Part shown: in pieces, positions 20,086-32,300 of the stretch
How the letters are laid out: every line of letters starts with the position of its first letter
Position numbering within the stretch: the stretch's first letter is position 1
From: Cucumis sativus
Taxonomy: Eukaryota > Streptophyta > Magnoliopsida > Cucurbitales > Cucurbitaceae
Direction of reading: 5' to 3'
DNA: 64,000 nucleotides
NCBI RefSeq assembly: GCF_000004075.3
Contig: NC_026657.2
Coordinates: forward strand, 7,750,001-7,814,000
The notes under the pieces: generated by a model
The model's database searches: none
Seen by the model: only the letters and a program-made list of their open reading frames with translations
Told to the model about the DNA's origin: nothing
Translations under genes and position numbers: made by a program

Positions 20086-22432
20086 ATGAAATATTTGGCG
20101 AAGAACAATAACGAATCTCCAAAGCGACAATGGTCCTTGAAAGATTTCGACGTAGGAAAACCCCTCGGCAAAGGAAAATTCGGCAGGGTTTATCTAGCTA
20201 GAGAAGTCAGGGTTCGTTTTCCTTTCATCTCATCTTCTCTTTGATTTATTGAAATTTTCGTAAAAATTTTGTTGATTCTGGAACCCTAGACCTTCTGTAC
20301 TTTGATTTTTTTATTTGATTGATTTTTGGATGGCTTTGGTTCGTTCTGGTCTACTTAATATCTTCTAAGTCTGAGCGGAATTTCGTCGTTTCTGGCCGCT
20401 TCTGATGGATGGAATTGTTGTGAGTTGATGTTTCCTCTCTTCCTTTCTGGTAAATCAAGTTGAGTGTATTAAATCGCCATTTCTGGAAATTATCGTAGCT
20501 ACATATTGCTATCACTTCGCGATGACCTAACGGAGTGATTTTTCTTATTCTTTGTACCGAATAGCGATTGTATGATTGTTTTCATTAAAGTTCAACATGA
20601 ATCTCTTTTGTAATTTCCTTTTCTGAACATAAGATTGTATATCTGGATGTTTGTTTAACCTTTGGAGCTCCGATTTGATTTCCAGAGCAAGTATATAGTA
20701 GCACTGAAGGTGATTTTTAGGGAACAGATGAAGAAGTACGGGATTCATCGTCAGTTAATGAGAGAGATGGAGATCCAGACCAGTCTTCGGCACCCCAACA
20801 TCCTACGTCTCTACGGATGGTTTCATGATGCCGAACGGATTTTCATGATATTGGAATACGCTCACCGCGGTGAGCTTTATAGGGAACTTAGGAAAAATGG
20901 TCATCTCAGCGAGAAGCAAGCGGCCACTGTAATTTTCCTCTCTATAGCCTTATAAACTTTTATTTGAGGATAATGAAGTGAATGATATTAGAAGATTGAG
21001 CCAGAAGCAAAATCTTAGGAACTCATATCCCATAAACTTCAGTATTTTGCATGTTATAATTAGTCTTTTATTCTTTTTCACTTTGCAACTTCATATTTCA
21101 CTGAGATAGAGGACACCGAGATCTTGCAGCCTAAACTTAGTCATTATCTATTGTTATCTGAGGGTTCTTTTATGTTTGTCTTGTGAACTTCAGTACATGT
21201 TAAGCCTCACACAAGCATTGGCATACTGCCATGAGAAGGATGTAATTCACAGGGACATTAAGCCAGAAAATTTGCTGCTTGATCACGAGGTATAAAACTC
21301 TCCTTCTTTTGTTATTCCACAGCTTAGAAAATGTTTCATTACATGATTCTTTTAAAACCTTAGTAAAACCCTTCTTCAATTATTGAAGTAGAATCAGGAT
21401 TTCACTGCCCTTCGCCGATGAAAGAAAGAAGCCCATATTATATGTCTTTCTTAATATTGTAACTGTAGGGCCGGTTGAAAATTGGAGATTTTGGATGGGC
21501 TGTACAGTCAAGAAGCAAGAGATATACCATGTGTGGAACTCTGGATTATTTAGCCCCAGAAATGGTGGAGAATAAAGGTCATGACTTTGCCATAGATAAT
21601 TGGACGATGGGCATCCTTTGCTATGAATTCCTTTATGGAGTCCCTCCATTTGAAGCTGAGAGTCAAAGTGACACGTTTCAAAGGTTAGGGACTTAATTTT
21701 CGAAAGCAGCGAAATTAGTTTCTTATCTTCGTTAAGGAGTGGCCACTGGTTTAAGCTATTATAAATACTAAACTAGTTTAGTCGTTGAACTTGAAAGTTT
21801 ACGTCGATTTGGTTTTTAAAATCTTTAAAATATCTAATAGTTAATCCAGATTTCAACCTTATGTTTAATACTTTCATAAAGTTTGAAAAAAAATTATACG
21901 TCCTCGAGAAGATATCTATTAGGTACAAGTTAAAATTTATGTCTAATGAAAACCAGATCCAAGATGGTACATGAAATTAAAACAAAATTAAAAGTCGATG
22001 TTTATTAAACATAAAAGTTCAAGAACAAAGATTATGAATCAAATAGAAATCTCAAAGTTCAAGGAAAACTTGTAATCTAACTTATTCGTTTTCTTTTTTG
22101 TTCTCTTAGAATTGATTACAACATGATCAAAATTCTTAATAGTTGTATGTGCCATATATGCAGGATAAGGAAGGTTGAATTAAATTTTCCTTCGACTCCT
22201 CGTATTTCTACAGAAGCAAGGGATCTAATAGGCCGGGTTAGTAAAGTTGTTGATATTGATTGGTAGGATTAGGAGTAATATGCATTAATTTTGGTTAAGT
22301 TCTTAATGTTGTTATAATTATACGCAGCTATTGGTGAAGGATTCGTCTAAAAGACTTTCACTTCAGGAGATAGAGGAGCATCCATGGATAATCAAGAATG
22401 CAGATCCATCTGGTATTTGCAATACCAGGTAG
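20086..22432 (+). CDS. AUR3: Aurora kinase, plant AUR3 (beta) type, 6 exons
   Basis: Exons: 20086-20211, 20686-20928, 21194-21289, 21469-21683, 22164-22236, 22328-22432, giving 285 residues, the usual size of a plant Aurora. It is nearly all kinase domain: P-loop GKGKFGRV (about 29-36), ATP-binding Lys in VALKV (Lys50), HRDIKPEN with catalytic Asp144, DFG at 162-164, activation loop [15 protein letters not shown] with the activating Thr near 175, and [14 protein letters not shown] at the end. The short N-terminus ([10 protein letters not shown]) lacks the longer extension of alpha-type Auroras. AUR3 phosphorylates histone H3 Ser10 and works at centromeres in mitosis and meiosis; this is family knowledge. 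It matches Arabidopsis At2g45490 in type and neighbours. All catalytic residues are intact. Confidence 0.95.
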
Positions 22433-22543
22433 AAACATCACCTCCTCATCACTTCACTTCTTAACTAATTGCTCTTAAATCACGCCTCCCTATATTAAAA
22501 AAATAGAGTTTGATTAAGATCAGTGTGTAATTTTCTAATATCA

Positions 22544-22655
22544 TAGTATTCATGATTTAATAGTATTCATGATTTAACCGTAACGTTAAAAAAATGAGTT
22601 GCTAATTGCACTCCTCTTCGTACAAATGAGTTGCTAATTGCACTCCTCTTCGTAC
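22544..22655. repeat. Two short tandem duplications downstream of the Aurora gene
   Basis: TAGTATTCATGATTTAA is repeated exactly (22544-22560, 22561-22577). A few bases later a 32-base unit starting AAATGAGTTGCTAATTG is repeated exactly (22592-22623, 22624-22655). Confidence 0.9.
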
Positions 22656-22710
22656 AGTCTTAGGCTAAAGGGTAAATGTTCCAATTTCCCTTTTCGTATT
22701 ATTTTGATCA

Positions 22711-22987
22711 TCTCATATCTTAACGAGTTAATTTTGCAAACATAGAATGTTACAAAAATTAGGTCGAAAAACAATTTTGTTTAGGTTACAAAACAGTAAA
22801 CACATATTGTCGATTAAAACTTTAGATAGTTGTGTTGTCTCAAATCTTAACGTTTTACTTGTGCAAACGTAGAATATTACAATAATTAGGTTATAGTATC
22901 ATTGGGAAAAAAAAAACTATTTCGTTTAAGTTACAAAAAAATGAACATATATAGTTGATTTAAACTGAAGTAGTTAAACACATCAGA
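22711..22987. repeat. Diverged tandem duplication, period about 127 bases
   Basis: TCTCATATCTTAACG at 22711 and TCTCAAATCTTAACG at 22838 open two copies. Both continue with GCAAACATAGAATGTTAC/GCAAACGTAGAATATTAC, then AATTAGGT, a GTTACAAAA phrase and GTCGATTAAAACT/GTTGATTTAAACT. Confidence 0.7.
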
Positions 22988-23715
22988 CGTTACATATGTG
23001 TGTATATATTCCAATAGTACAATAGGGGCATGGGATTCGATATCTCTCGATTGCAAATAAATATTATATCAAATGCAAAAAAAAACGTTGGATATCAGTA
23101 GTTAAGCTAAGCTTGCAAGCTTGTTTTTACGTTAGAACACGTGTATGTATACTTTTTAACAAATTTATTTGATATGAATTAATTTCTTTTAATAACATTA
23201 ATTCTGAATATGAAAGATTTGGACAATTACCACAACCACTCTAAGTTGCAATATGAATTAAAATTTTTATTTAATCAGTTTTGCGACACAACCAAGCCAT
23301 AAATTTCTTTAATTTAGTATAATAAAGTTACTTTGTCAAAATACACATAGCTCCATATTAAACACACATTAGGGTCTAAATTAAAATATATGTATATATA
23401 TACACACTATATTCATAATCATATCCTCCATGAATGCCTGCAGCTGAGAAATGAGAAAGGTTACTTAAGAAAATTGGCATCATTTTTGTTTGTTAATCAT
23501 CCAAAAGCAAAACATATTTTTGTAAAACCCTATGTCCAAACAAGAAAATTTGATTACTCAAACCATCACTCTTCTTTTTCCTCTAACACAAGATTTATCC
23601 AAAGTGAGTCTTGTTGTTTATGTGTTGAAATGGTACAAATCCGAAATGAAGAAACAGCAGAATTTGAAGTTATCCGTAGCCAAAGGATTCTGATTCATAC
23701 CTTTTCGATGTTTTC

Positions 23716-26684
23716 TTAACCTGTGATTGTGGTGTCGGTAATGGTGGTCTCGCTGCTACTGCTGGCGTTGCTCCTTGCTTTGGTGGGTCTCTGTTTGTTG
23801 TCGACCTGGATGGACATTGAAAGATTTGTGTTCGGGGTTGCAGGTTCGAGTTTAGTGAGCGGAGTTGTTACCAAAGGTAGCATAGTGCCATAGGAAGCAA
23901 CACAGGGAGCAAGAACGGGTGCATTTTGGATTGGCTTCAAATGCTTCTTTGAACCTCTGTGCATGTGTAGAGCACAATACTTCTGATCTGGAATAACATC
24001 TCTCCGGCATCGCCATTTCTTACCATCCGTTCGTCGACACCGTCCTGGTTCAAGTTCAAGGTTGATCTTACTGTCACATAATGAGCTGCTGCAACCAGGA
24101 ACTGGGAAAAAAATAACACGGGATTCAGATCATCAAATACAATATGAAAAATTTGTATTCTACACCACGAACTAGAATGATTTTACTAATAAAAGTAGTC
24201 TTTATCAAATGGACTATGAGCAGTAAATATTGTGTCAAAAGTAATCTTCATCAAATGTTGGTTGCACAGTTCATTGTTAAAAACCTTGAAGAACACTGTT
24301 AGGAGAGAACCCAAGACTGGGAGATGCAATCTTCTGGATATTGGGATCGTTTCTTCCAGCGTTGTTACGGCTCTTGCTGCAATTGTCACGAAAATTCATA
24401 TTGCAAATGTCTTTCAAGTCGGCTATATAGCCGGTGGAGATGCTGTTAGTAGCATTTGGATTTACACTGGGAACTGTTGTAATACATGTAGCCGTGGTGT
24501 TGGGGGCACTGGCAGGAACCATTCTGTTGGTTTTAGTTGCATCAGCACAGCTGGTAACAATGGCCGCTGTACCGTGCATGCTGCCAGTAATGGTTTCAGT
24601 AACTGATTTAGTACGAGTATCAGAAACGGTTTTGGGGCCAGGGACTGCAGCTTCCACAGGAAGAAAGGGAATGGCAGTGGTAAAATTACAACTTGAGTGA
24701 TTTTTGGTTTTGATATTCCCACAAATGGTGGAGGTAGGAACATCAAGAGTACATCTAGCATCTCTGTCTGGAATATTGAGTTGAATTCTCTTCGATGGAG
24801 ATTCATTTTCTGAAGCTTCCACAGGCTTTCTTGAACGCTGTCGGCCTCTATGCATGTGCCGCTCACAGTATTTCTGATGTGGAACAGTATTCCGGCTACA
24901 TCTCCATTTCTTCCCATCAGTCCTCCTACATCTCCCTGGTTCAGGATCCATCATACTTCTGTAATCAAATCCCACAGGACTGAATCCTATAACTGCAGAC
25001 AATTAATAAAGAGAAACAAAATTTACAAGCAAATTGAAAAAAGATTGGTTCAAAATGCAAAACCCCACTCATTCTGATCATTATCCATGTTTTCAAAACA
25101 GAAGAGCACCTCATTAGACAATTGAAATAAAATTATTCTGAAATTGCTCTTGTTGAATCCTCAAAAAACTCAGCTGTCCAACAAAGATGCCCTGCCCCCT
25201 AACCCAACACACACACTCCTATGGTAAGAGAATAATTTGGAGGGCAAATATGTATTTCCCCAGATGGTAGTATATTCAACTGATAATTCATTGTTGTCTC
25301 AGAGATACTGTAGAATCAATAGAGTCCAAGACTTGGATGTTTTATTGTGGCTATAATCTTACAAACAATAAAAATTAATAAATATCAACAATATAAACGT
25401 AAAGACAAAAAAAAAAAAAAACCCAAAGAGTATTCAATTTCCTAGTAAACAAAAAGTTCCATCCTAAGTCCAACCAATGGGTCACAGATAAAGGCTATGC
25501 CCAAACAAAATACCAAAACAATAAAACAAATACAACCGGTATGCATTGGCAAAAGGACAATGCACAAAAAGGTGATTTAGGCCGTTCGTCTCTGTTGAGA
25601 TGTTTACATGAAACAAACCGCAGAGGCGGTAAGTTGACAAGACAAACACAGTTCAATCAACAAAAGAACATGACTAAATTCCAATTGAACAAGCACGAAA
25701 TATTTTATCTTAATAACAATAATTCGCAGTTGTTCATTGAAACCTAACATCAGTGAAAAGAAATAGTTCTTACTTAATCAAGAATTTTCAGGCATGATTC
25801 TTGCATCAACATGATCATCAGAAATGGAAAAATAAATCTCATGCAAGATTTTAAAAAATAAAAAGAAATCGTTGCATTTGCTAGAATTACTTCACACGGA
25901 GATTTCCAGACGAACTCTTATTATCCAGATAGTACCTTGACAAATTCATTTAGACCGGATTTCATAATATATGAAATCTCCAGTATACCGGTCGTTTTCA
26001 AATTCAGAGCAACTAGACTGCAAAATCACAAATCGTGTTTGAAATGAAATACGAAACAGAAACCAGCATCAATATCTCCAATTAACACAGCAGCATGAAA
26101 TTAGAAACAGTTTTAGTTATCTTAAAGAATTAAACTCGCTTACAGCTACGGTAGCTCTCGTAGATACCATTGATATTAGAGCCCAAGGTCCTGGCAGCAC
26201 TCTTCCAAATTGGAACGAGAAGGTGCGTAGGAACACGGACACCAGCAGCCAGATACTTGTGAATAAGAACTTGCTGCTCAAGCTCCTGCAATTGGCCAGC
26301 CGTAAGAATCGACTCCCTCGACCGACGAACAATCGAGTTCCTCTCGTTTCGACTTCCCGCCGAATTCGTACCAATCTGAAGACCGAGATTAATCGACGGC
26401 AACACCGGAGTCGATACCTCGTCGTTTTCCGACTGATTAACCTCCTTTTTCACCTCCATCATCATCACGGCCGTCGCCACCTCATCTGCCTTCCGCAGCC
26501 TTAATAATCCTCTCCCTAAACATTCACAACGAGCACAAATAAGAAGCAGAAGAATAAAAAGGTATAGAACAACAAACAAAATACGTAACCAAAAATGGTG
26601 AGAATTGAAAAGAACAGAGAGAAAGAGAGAGAAAGAGATACCAGTTTCTGAAGAAGGAAAGCTCTGAAGTGGATGAACTTCCAT
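23716..26684 (-). CDS. GRF9: Growth-regulating factor with QLQ and two WRC domains (GRF9 type), 4 exons
   Basis: Exons on the minus strand: 26684-26642, 26515-26144, 24992-24285, 24101-23716, giving 502 residues. The QLQ domain (about 84-119, [21 protein letters not shown]) binds GIF co-activators. WRC1 is at about 154-197 ([17 protein letters not shown], with CCCH zinc ligands near C160, C170, C181 and H184) and binds DNA. A second complete WRC lies at about 392-430 ([16 protein letters not shown]), a feature I associate with AtGRF9. The C-terminus [10 protein letters not shown] also resembles GRF9. GRFs promote cell proliferation in young organs. The start is the first in-frame ATG; two out-of-frame ATGs lie shortly upstream. 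A miR396 site lies in WRC1. Neighbourhood fits Arabidopsis At2g45480 beside AUR3. Confidence 0.93.
24817..24837 (-). promoter_or_regulatory. miR396 target site in the GRF mRNA
   Basis: On the coding strand the 21 bases encode RSRKPVE (residues 191-197) and contain CGTTCAAGAAAGCC then TGTGGAA. This is complementary to miR396 with the single-base bulge known for GRF targets. miR396 cleavage restricts GRF activity to young tissue. Confidence 0.92.
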
Positions 26685-26791
26685 AGGAATTTCGGAAACA
26701 TGAGCTCGATTATCAAAGCATTGCTGCAGGATTTTAAATGCAATGAAGATGAACAAATTTTTCAAATCGGAAAAAGCCAAAAAACTAAAAC

Positions 26792-26813
26792 CTCTCTCTC
26801 TCTCTCTCTCTCT
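26792..26813. repeat. (CT)n tract in the GRF upstream region
   Basis: Eleven CT units on the plus strand, hence GA repeats on the GRF sense strand about 110 bases before its ATG. Such tracts in plant leaders are bound by BPC (GAGA-binding) proteins; binding here is inference. Confidence 0.8.
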
Positions 26814-27654
26814 TTCTATAGAGAGAAAACAGAGAGAAGAGAGTTAAAGCAGGTGGCAGAGTTTTCTGACATATTTCAGTCTTTTCTTCTTTTCTTAAAA
26901 AAAAGTTTTTTCATTTTGGTCCAATACTCTTCCTTATTCCATTTTTCATCAAATACCCTTCATTTTCCAATTTTTTTTATCTTTGCAAACTTATCCTTTC
27001 TTCCACTCATTTTAAGTCATTATTTTCATTTCTATATTTTTATTTTTAAATGATAAATTATAAAAATAAAAATATCTAATAAATTTTATCTTTTTAATTT
27101 ACTAAATTTTTATATTTTTTAAAAAATACCTCTTAAAGTTTATTAAACTTTTAGTTTCCAACATTACAATAAATCTTCAATTTTTTTATTTCTTTTTGTA
27201 GTTTTTCAACGTTATTTACATTTTCACTCTAAATTTTTAAAACATTTATTTATTGTTTTTCTTTACAAAAAAGAAAAAAAAAGATTATTTATTCCATTTC
27301 TATCCAAATTAACATTAGCGACTCAATGTAAAATTTAATCAAAGTACAAAAACAAATATTCAATATTTAAAAATACAAATACTAAGATAAGTACATATAT
27401 CAAAATAGAAATTTAAATTAAGTTTCTACCTAAATTTTGTCGTAGATTCTTATTATTTGTTTTTAATAAGGTGATTTAAATTTTGATTTTAAATGTTAAA
27501 CTTGTTTTTTCCATCTTTACTAATAGTGTTTTTGGTATAATTGGGAGCATCAAATTTTAACAACACATCTTATAGTTATTAATACACCCAATTAATTCAA
27601 AATAATTGTAATTAATGATTTAAATTTTTATTTTTTGCTTAAAGTTTAAAATTA

Positions 27655-27841
27655 TAGATGATCATAGGTCCAAGTAGTCAATATAGTAAAGTGTCAAATG
27701 AATCTCAACGTTGATGAGTAAGAGTCAGACGAGTAGGCAGATAAATCGATATTAACATTTAAAAATACTTTTTGAAAATCCTCAATTTGAAACTTGTAAA
27801 TTGGTCAGCTCGATTTTTTGGTTTATTATGCTCACCCGTAA
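27655..27841. mobile_element. Degenerate hAT-like MITE
   Basis: Begins GATGATCATAGGTC and ends TTTATTATGCTCACCC, matching the ends of the element at 32972-33178. Internal GATGAGTAAGAGTC and GAAAATCCTCAATTTGAAAC also correspond. TTAAAATTA flanks both sides (27646-27654 and 27842-27850), an apparent target-site duplication. Confidence 0.65.
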
Positions 27842-28384
27842 TTAAAATTAAAAATTAACTAAAAATATAATTTTGTTAAAAATGTCAAAATTAAAAGCAT
27901 AAATCTTAAAATTTATGCATTAAATATAAAAAAATAACCTCAGATTTTAAATTATAACATTTTGAAACCTTACAACTAAATACTAATTAAAGTTAAATCA
28001 CACAACTTAGACAGACGGAACTTTTGAACATACGAATAAAAAAAATTATTCAAATTAATCATTACAACTATAATTTTTTTAAAAAAATTGCATGTTGATA
28101 TTTTTAATATAATTTTTTAAAAAATATATTTTTAATAATAATAAAATAAATTAAAATATTTACGAGAGCAATAGAAATTTGTTATATATTATAAATATTT
28201 AATAACTTTTCAATAGATGTTAAATATTTTGTGAAAATTGCTATTTTTGAAAAAATTTATTTTCTGAAAAAGTAAAATTAAGAATTATGGGAAACAGAAA
28301 GGTCCAAAAATGAAATAAGGGTTAACAGAGGGGCCAGATTGATATTGGATTTTATTTAATTTTGCCTCCGGAAGGTATGATATA

Positions 28385-28600
28385 CATCACAAGAATGGCG
28401 CGTTTGAAAAATTGTGCGTGTTTTACACGCCTCTAATGGTGGAACTGCCAGTCTTTTGCTTTTGTCAGAGCTGATAGAGCCAGTCACGCGCTCTTGTCGC
28501 CCTTGTTTACGTGGCGCCCATTCTCACAAGACACGTCATTCGTCGAGCCGTCTAATCACTCCCTCCTCCTGGGCCCTTTCTCTAATATTCTTCTCTCTTT
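28385..28600. promoter_or_regulatory. GC-richer island with ACGT-core motifs, role unknown
   Basis: In AT-rich surroundings this stretch has many C and G bases, including TTTACGTGGCGCC (ABRE-like) and AGACACGTCATTCG, followed by a pyrimidine-rich run. It could be a distal promoter for either neighbour or the start of an unseen non-coding transcript. No protein frame is convincing. Confidence 0.35.
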
Positions 28601-29318
28601 GTCACTTTCTGTTTCTCAGTTTCCAAACTACGAAATCATCTGCTCTCACTAATTTGGAAAACCATCTCCTTTTTCGTTTTTCGTTTTTCCAAAACTCTCT
28701 CTATTTTATTTAGCCAAATTATAAAACACAAATCCATTTTCAAAACAGAAATTGATTTAGATAACAAACAAATAGCTTATTACACTTTTTTTTTTTTTCA
28801 TATGATAGATAAATATAACTAATAATTATAAAATAACATATGAAGTCTATTGTTGTACTAAAAACATAAACTTTCGAACTTACATTAACTATAAAACTAA
28901 TAAAATATATGAAAAATTTATTAATTTTGAGGTTAATAGAATTTTTATTGATTTCAATAAACAGAATTTTGACCAATTCACAAATTAAATATGCAACAAC
29001 TTTTAAAAAGTTAACAAATAAATTTGACACATTTAATTTTGTTTAAATCCAATACTTGTCAAAAAATATAATACAAACATATCGTTATATAAATACATTC
29101 ACATAAATTAAATATAGTTTTTTGAAACCTTGAAATCAAATATAGTTTTTTTTTAAAACCATTGGATCAATATATAAACTTGACCTTAGGGTTAGGATAA
29201 AAACGGTTTAAAGAAAAAGAAATTGTTAGGCAATATAACATAACCAACAAAATTCAAGGGAATAGAACTTGTAATTTAGCTGTTTATCTCAATTTCTCGA
29301 GGAAATCGGCCTAAGGCC

Positions 29319-32300
29319 ATGGAGACCATTCCCGCCGCCTCCGCCGTCGTCGTTAGCAATACCCCACCCATCCCGCCGGAGAAACGTAACCGTTCCATCT
29401 TCGACGTTCCGGCCGACTTCTTCGATTCCTGCAAACTCCTTCGTTCTCCACACTCATACACATCACCAACCAGCGGCAGCAACAGGGACGGCCCAAGCGC
29501 TGTAAACACAGTCGATTTGGAGCAGAACTCTAGGGATTTCAAAGAAAGTTCCGTCGCCCACCGGTGGACCTGCAACATATGCAAGGCCGAGTTCGAGTCC
29601 CTCCTTGACCAGCGTTCGCACTTCAAATCCGACATTCACCGGTTCAATGTACCGTTTTTTTTTGCTGATTCTGTTACTTTGGTATTTGAATTTCAGTTTT
29701 TTTTTTTGCCCCAGTTTAACTAGCTGATTGAGTAGAGTGTCTAGTAGACTGAATTATCGTGTCAAGCGTCCATTTCTGTTTAAAGTTTTTTTCTCGCTCT
29801 CCCTAATGGGACCTATCGTGTGTATCTAATAACCATTTGTCTTAAATGTTTGTAGACATCGAAGCTGAAATTTATCTGTTGACATGCTTTTGATGAAGTG
29901 AATGGTTTCTTAATTTTTCTGTGTTTCGGAGTATTTACTGGGCTATAATTAAATATTAGGTGAAACTAAGCATTGCTGGAAAGAATATTGTGAAGGAGGA
30001 TGATTTTGATGAGCTGACATCTGATTCTTTCAGAGACTTTGATGTGTCAAGTATTTCTGGATCAGAGGACGAAACAGAGAAAGAGAGAAATTATCGGAAT
30101 GAAGGGTCTAAGGGTACTAGTGATAATGTGAACAAGAAGAGGCTGTTTGTTCATCTTCAAACAGGCGAAAGAGCTTCGGTATGGAAGTGTTTGCTCATAA
30201 ACGAATCGGACAATATTTTGTATGAAGAAGATAAAACATCAGCCAGTGGTGATGGCGTTCATGCACAGTGCCTTAGAGAGAGTGATGTTGTAGCAAGATT
30301 AAAATATTTAAACCATGAACCAAGAGATGGCTCCCATTTGCGGATAGTGTTGCTTGCAAGTGGTGGGCACTTCGCGGGTTGTGTATTTGATGGGAACTCG
30401 GTTGTAGCTCATAAAACCTTTCACAGGTCTTGAAATCTTTCCTTTGTCTTCTCAATCTTTTTTTTTTTTTCCATTTGAGGGAATTTCGATTTCCGTTGCT
30501 TTTCAGTCCCTTTTTTTTTCCATCTTGGAGTCAGTGATGAAAACAGACTGGGGATATCCAGTGAGTGGATAGAAAGTGGAACTTACAAACTGTTCTTATT
30601 TGTAACTCCAATACCTGAAATAAGTAATGCTATTGTTATCAAAGAACATGTATATTGAGAGCTTGCATTTTCACTCGTAGAGCGAACCCATTTGGCTTTG
30701 TTGCTTCTTGTTGCACTTATCTTGCATGAAGTCCAAACTTTCTTTATGTAGATACGTGGTGAGAGCCAAGTCTGGAAAGAAACAGTCATCAAAAGATGCA
30801 AGTGGCAAATCAATCAGTTCTGCGGGGGCTTCACTTCGTCGTCATAATGAGCTGGCATTGAAGAAGGTATAATAAAGTCTATTGATGACTACAAATTGGC
30901 TTGAGTTGTGCATTTCTATTTTCTTTCTCTTTTTGTAGTTTAATATATATTTTCACCCATAATTTTCTATTTATTTCATGATAGAATTCAATTATTTAAT
31001 GAAAACAGTTTCCCTTCTCAAGCCAGGTACACTTAAGAGCTATTCAGGAAATGATTTTGCAAACAGTGTCATGTTTTTGTTTCAAGCCGTTTTGAAAACT
31101 GTGATTGAAGATGAAATTTTGTCCCCCTAGGAACTAAACATTCAGTTCCTAAATTTTATCTATTTCTCTTGGTACCATATGGTGACAGAATCACATTTAA
31201 GTCAAACTCGTTTCTGAACTGTAATTGTTAATTGGCTTACATATTGAATGCTTTTAGGAAATTCAAGATCTCCTTGCTGCTTGGAAGTCCTACTTTAATG
31301 CTTCATCTTGCGTTTATATTTATGCTCCTTCAAACAACCGACAATTGCTTTTTAATGGAGATAAGCCATACTTCAGCGATCAGCACTCTGCCGTGCGGAA
31401 TATTCCTTTGACTGTTCGAAGGCCTACATTGAAAGAAGCTCGGCGTATTTATGAACAATTGGTGCAAGTAATGTATGAAGTAGATGAGAAGGAAATATTG
31501 TCCACCAGTGAGCACAATGCACTGTTGAGTGCGACTGCAGATATAGCAGAAAAGGGCACCCAAGATATAAGTGGTCAGAAACTCATTGGAGATTTGAAAA
31601 AGGATGCTTGTACTCATCTTGAAGAATCTGTTGAATACCCCAAAACTAGTGAGAGTGAAAGTGAAGTTATTTGTAGAACTACACCTTTGCATGAAGCATC
31701 ACAGTCTGGAAATGCAGATAGGGTTTTGGAACTGCTTGAACAGGGTTTTGATCCTTGCATCAAAGACGAAAGAGGACGTACTCCTTACATGCTAGCAAGT
31801 GAGAAGGAAGTCCGGAATAACTTTAGAAGGTTCATGGCTTCAAACCTTGATAAGTGGGACTGGGATGCTGCTAAGGTGCCCAGTGCATTAACCAAGGAAA
31901 TGGAGGAATCTCAAGCAGCTAAGCAGGTGACTCAGAAACTGTTTTTCCTTCTATAAAGTTTCGATTCCATATAGTATAGGTGCCTTTATCTTGTGTTTCT
32001 GCTTCTCCTATTTGAATTACCTCAAGGAATTCTCTTCTGTGATGATGGTAAACCTGGAAATATATCCTGCTTGGGGACCTAAAAGTTTTGGAGATGAAAA
32101 CTAAAATATTATGGGGTCAGGAGTTATTTATTACTGAAAACATTCATCTCGTCTGAAATCTTTACACGTTATTCTAGTTCAGGTGAATGGACTGTCAAGA
32201 TCTTTTTACGTTCTTACAGGCGTACAGCTTTGCATCTGCTATTTGGCAGTAATGATCGTGGTGTGCATGTTTTCAACCAGAAAACCATATTTGTTTTATT

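Larger units (their letters stand above)
22433..23715. other. Convergent spacer between Aurora and GRF genes, with tandem duplications
   Basis: The two genes end toward each other here. Besides 3' UTRs I see only local duplications (listed separately) and AT-rich sequence. The open frame at 23390-23719 has no recognisable features. Confidence 0.55.
26814..29318. other. Shared upstream region of the divergent GRF and VLRF1 genes
   Basis: Mostly AT-rich. It holds a degenerate hAT-like MITE (27655-27841) and one distinctly GC-richer island (28385-28600). No coding gene seen; the open frames at 28414 and 28740 have no recognisable features. Confidence 0.55.

Noticed and set aside
22990..23060. 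tRNA- or SINE-like GGGATTCGATATCTC
   Set aside because: Only a weak box B, with no box A at proper spacing and no target duplication.
26685..26780. Longer GRF N-terminus
   Set aside because: The frame is open upstream but begins at TTG; there is no in-frame ATG before 26684.
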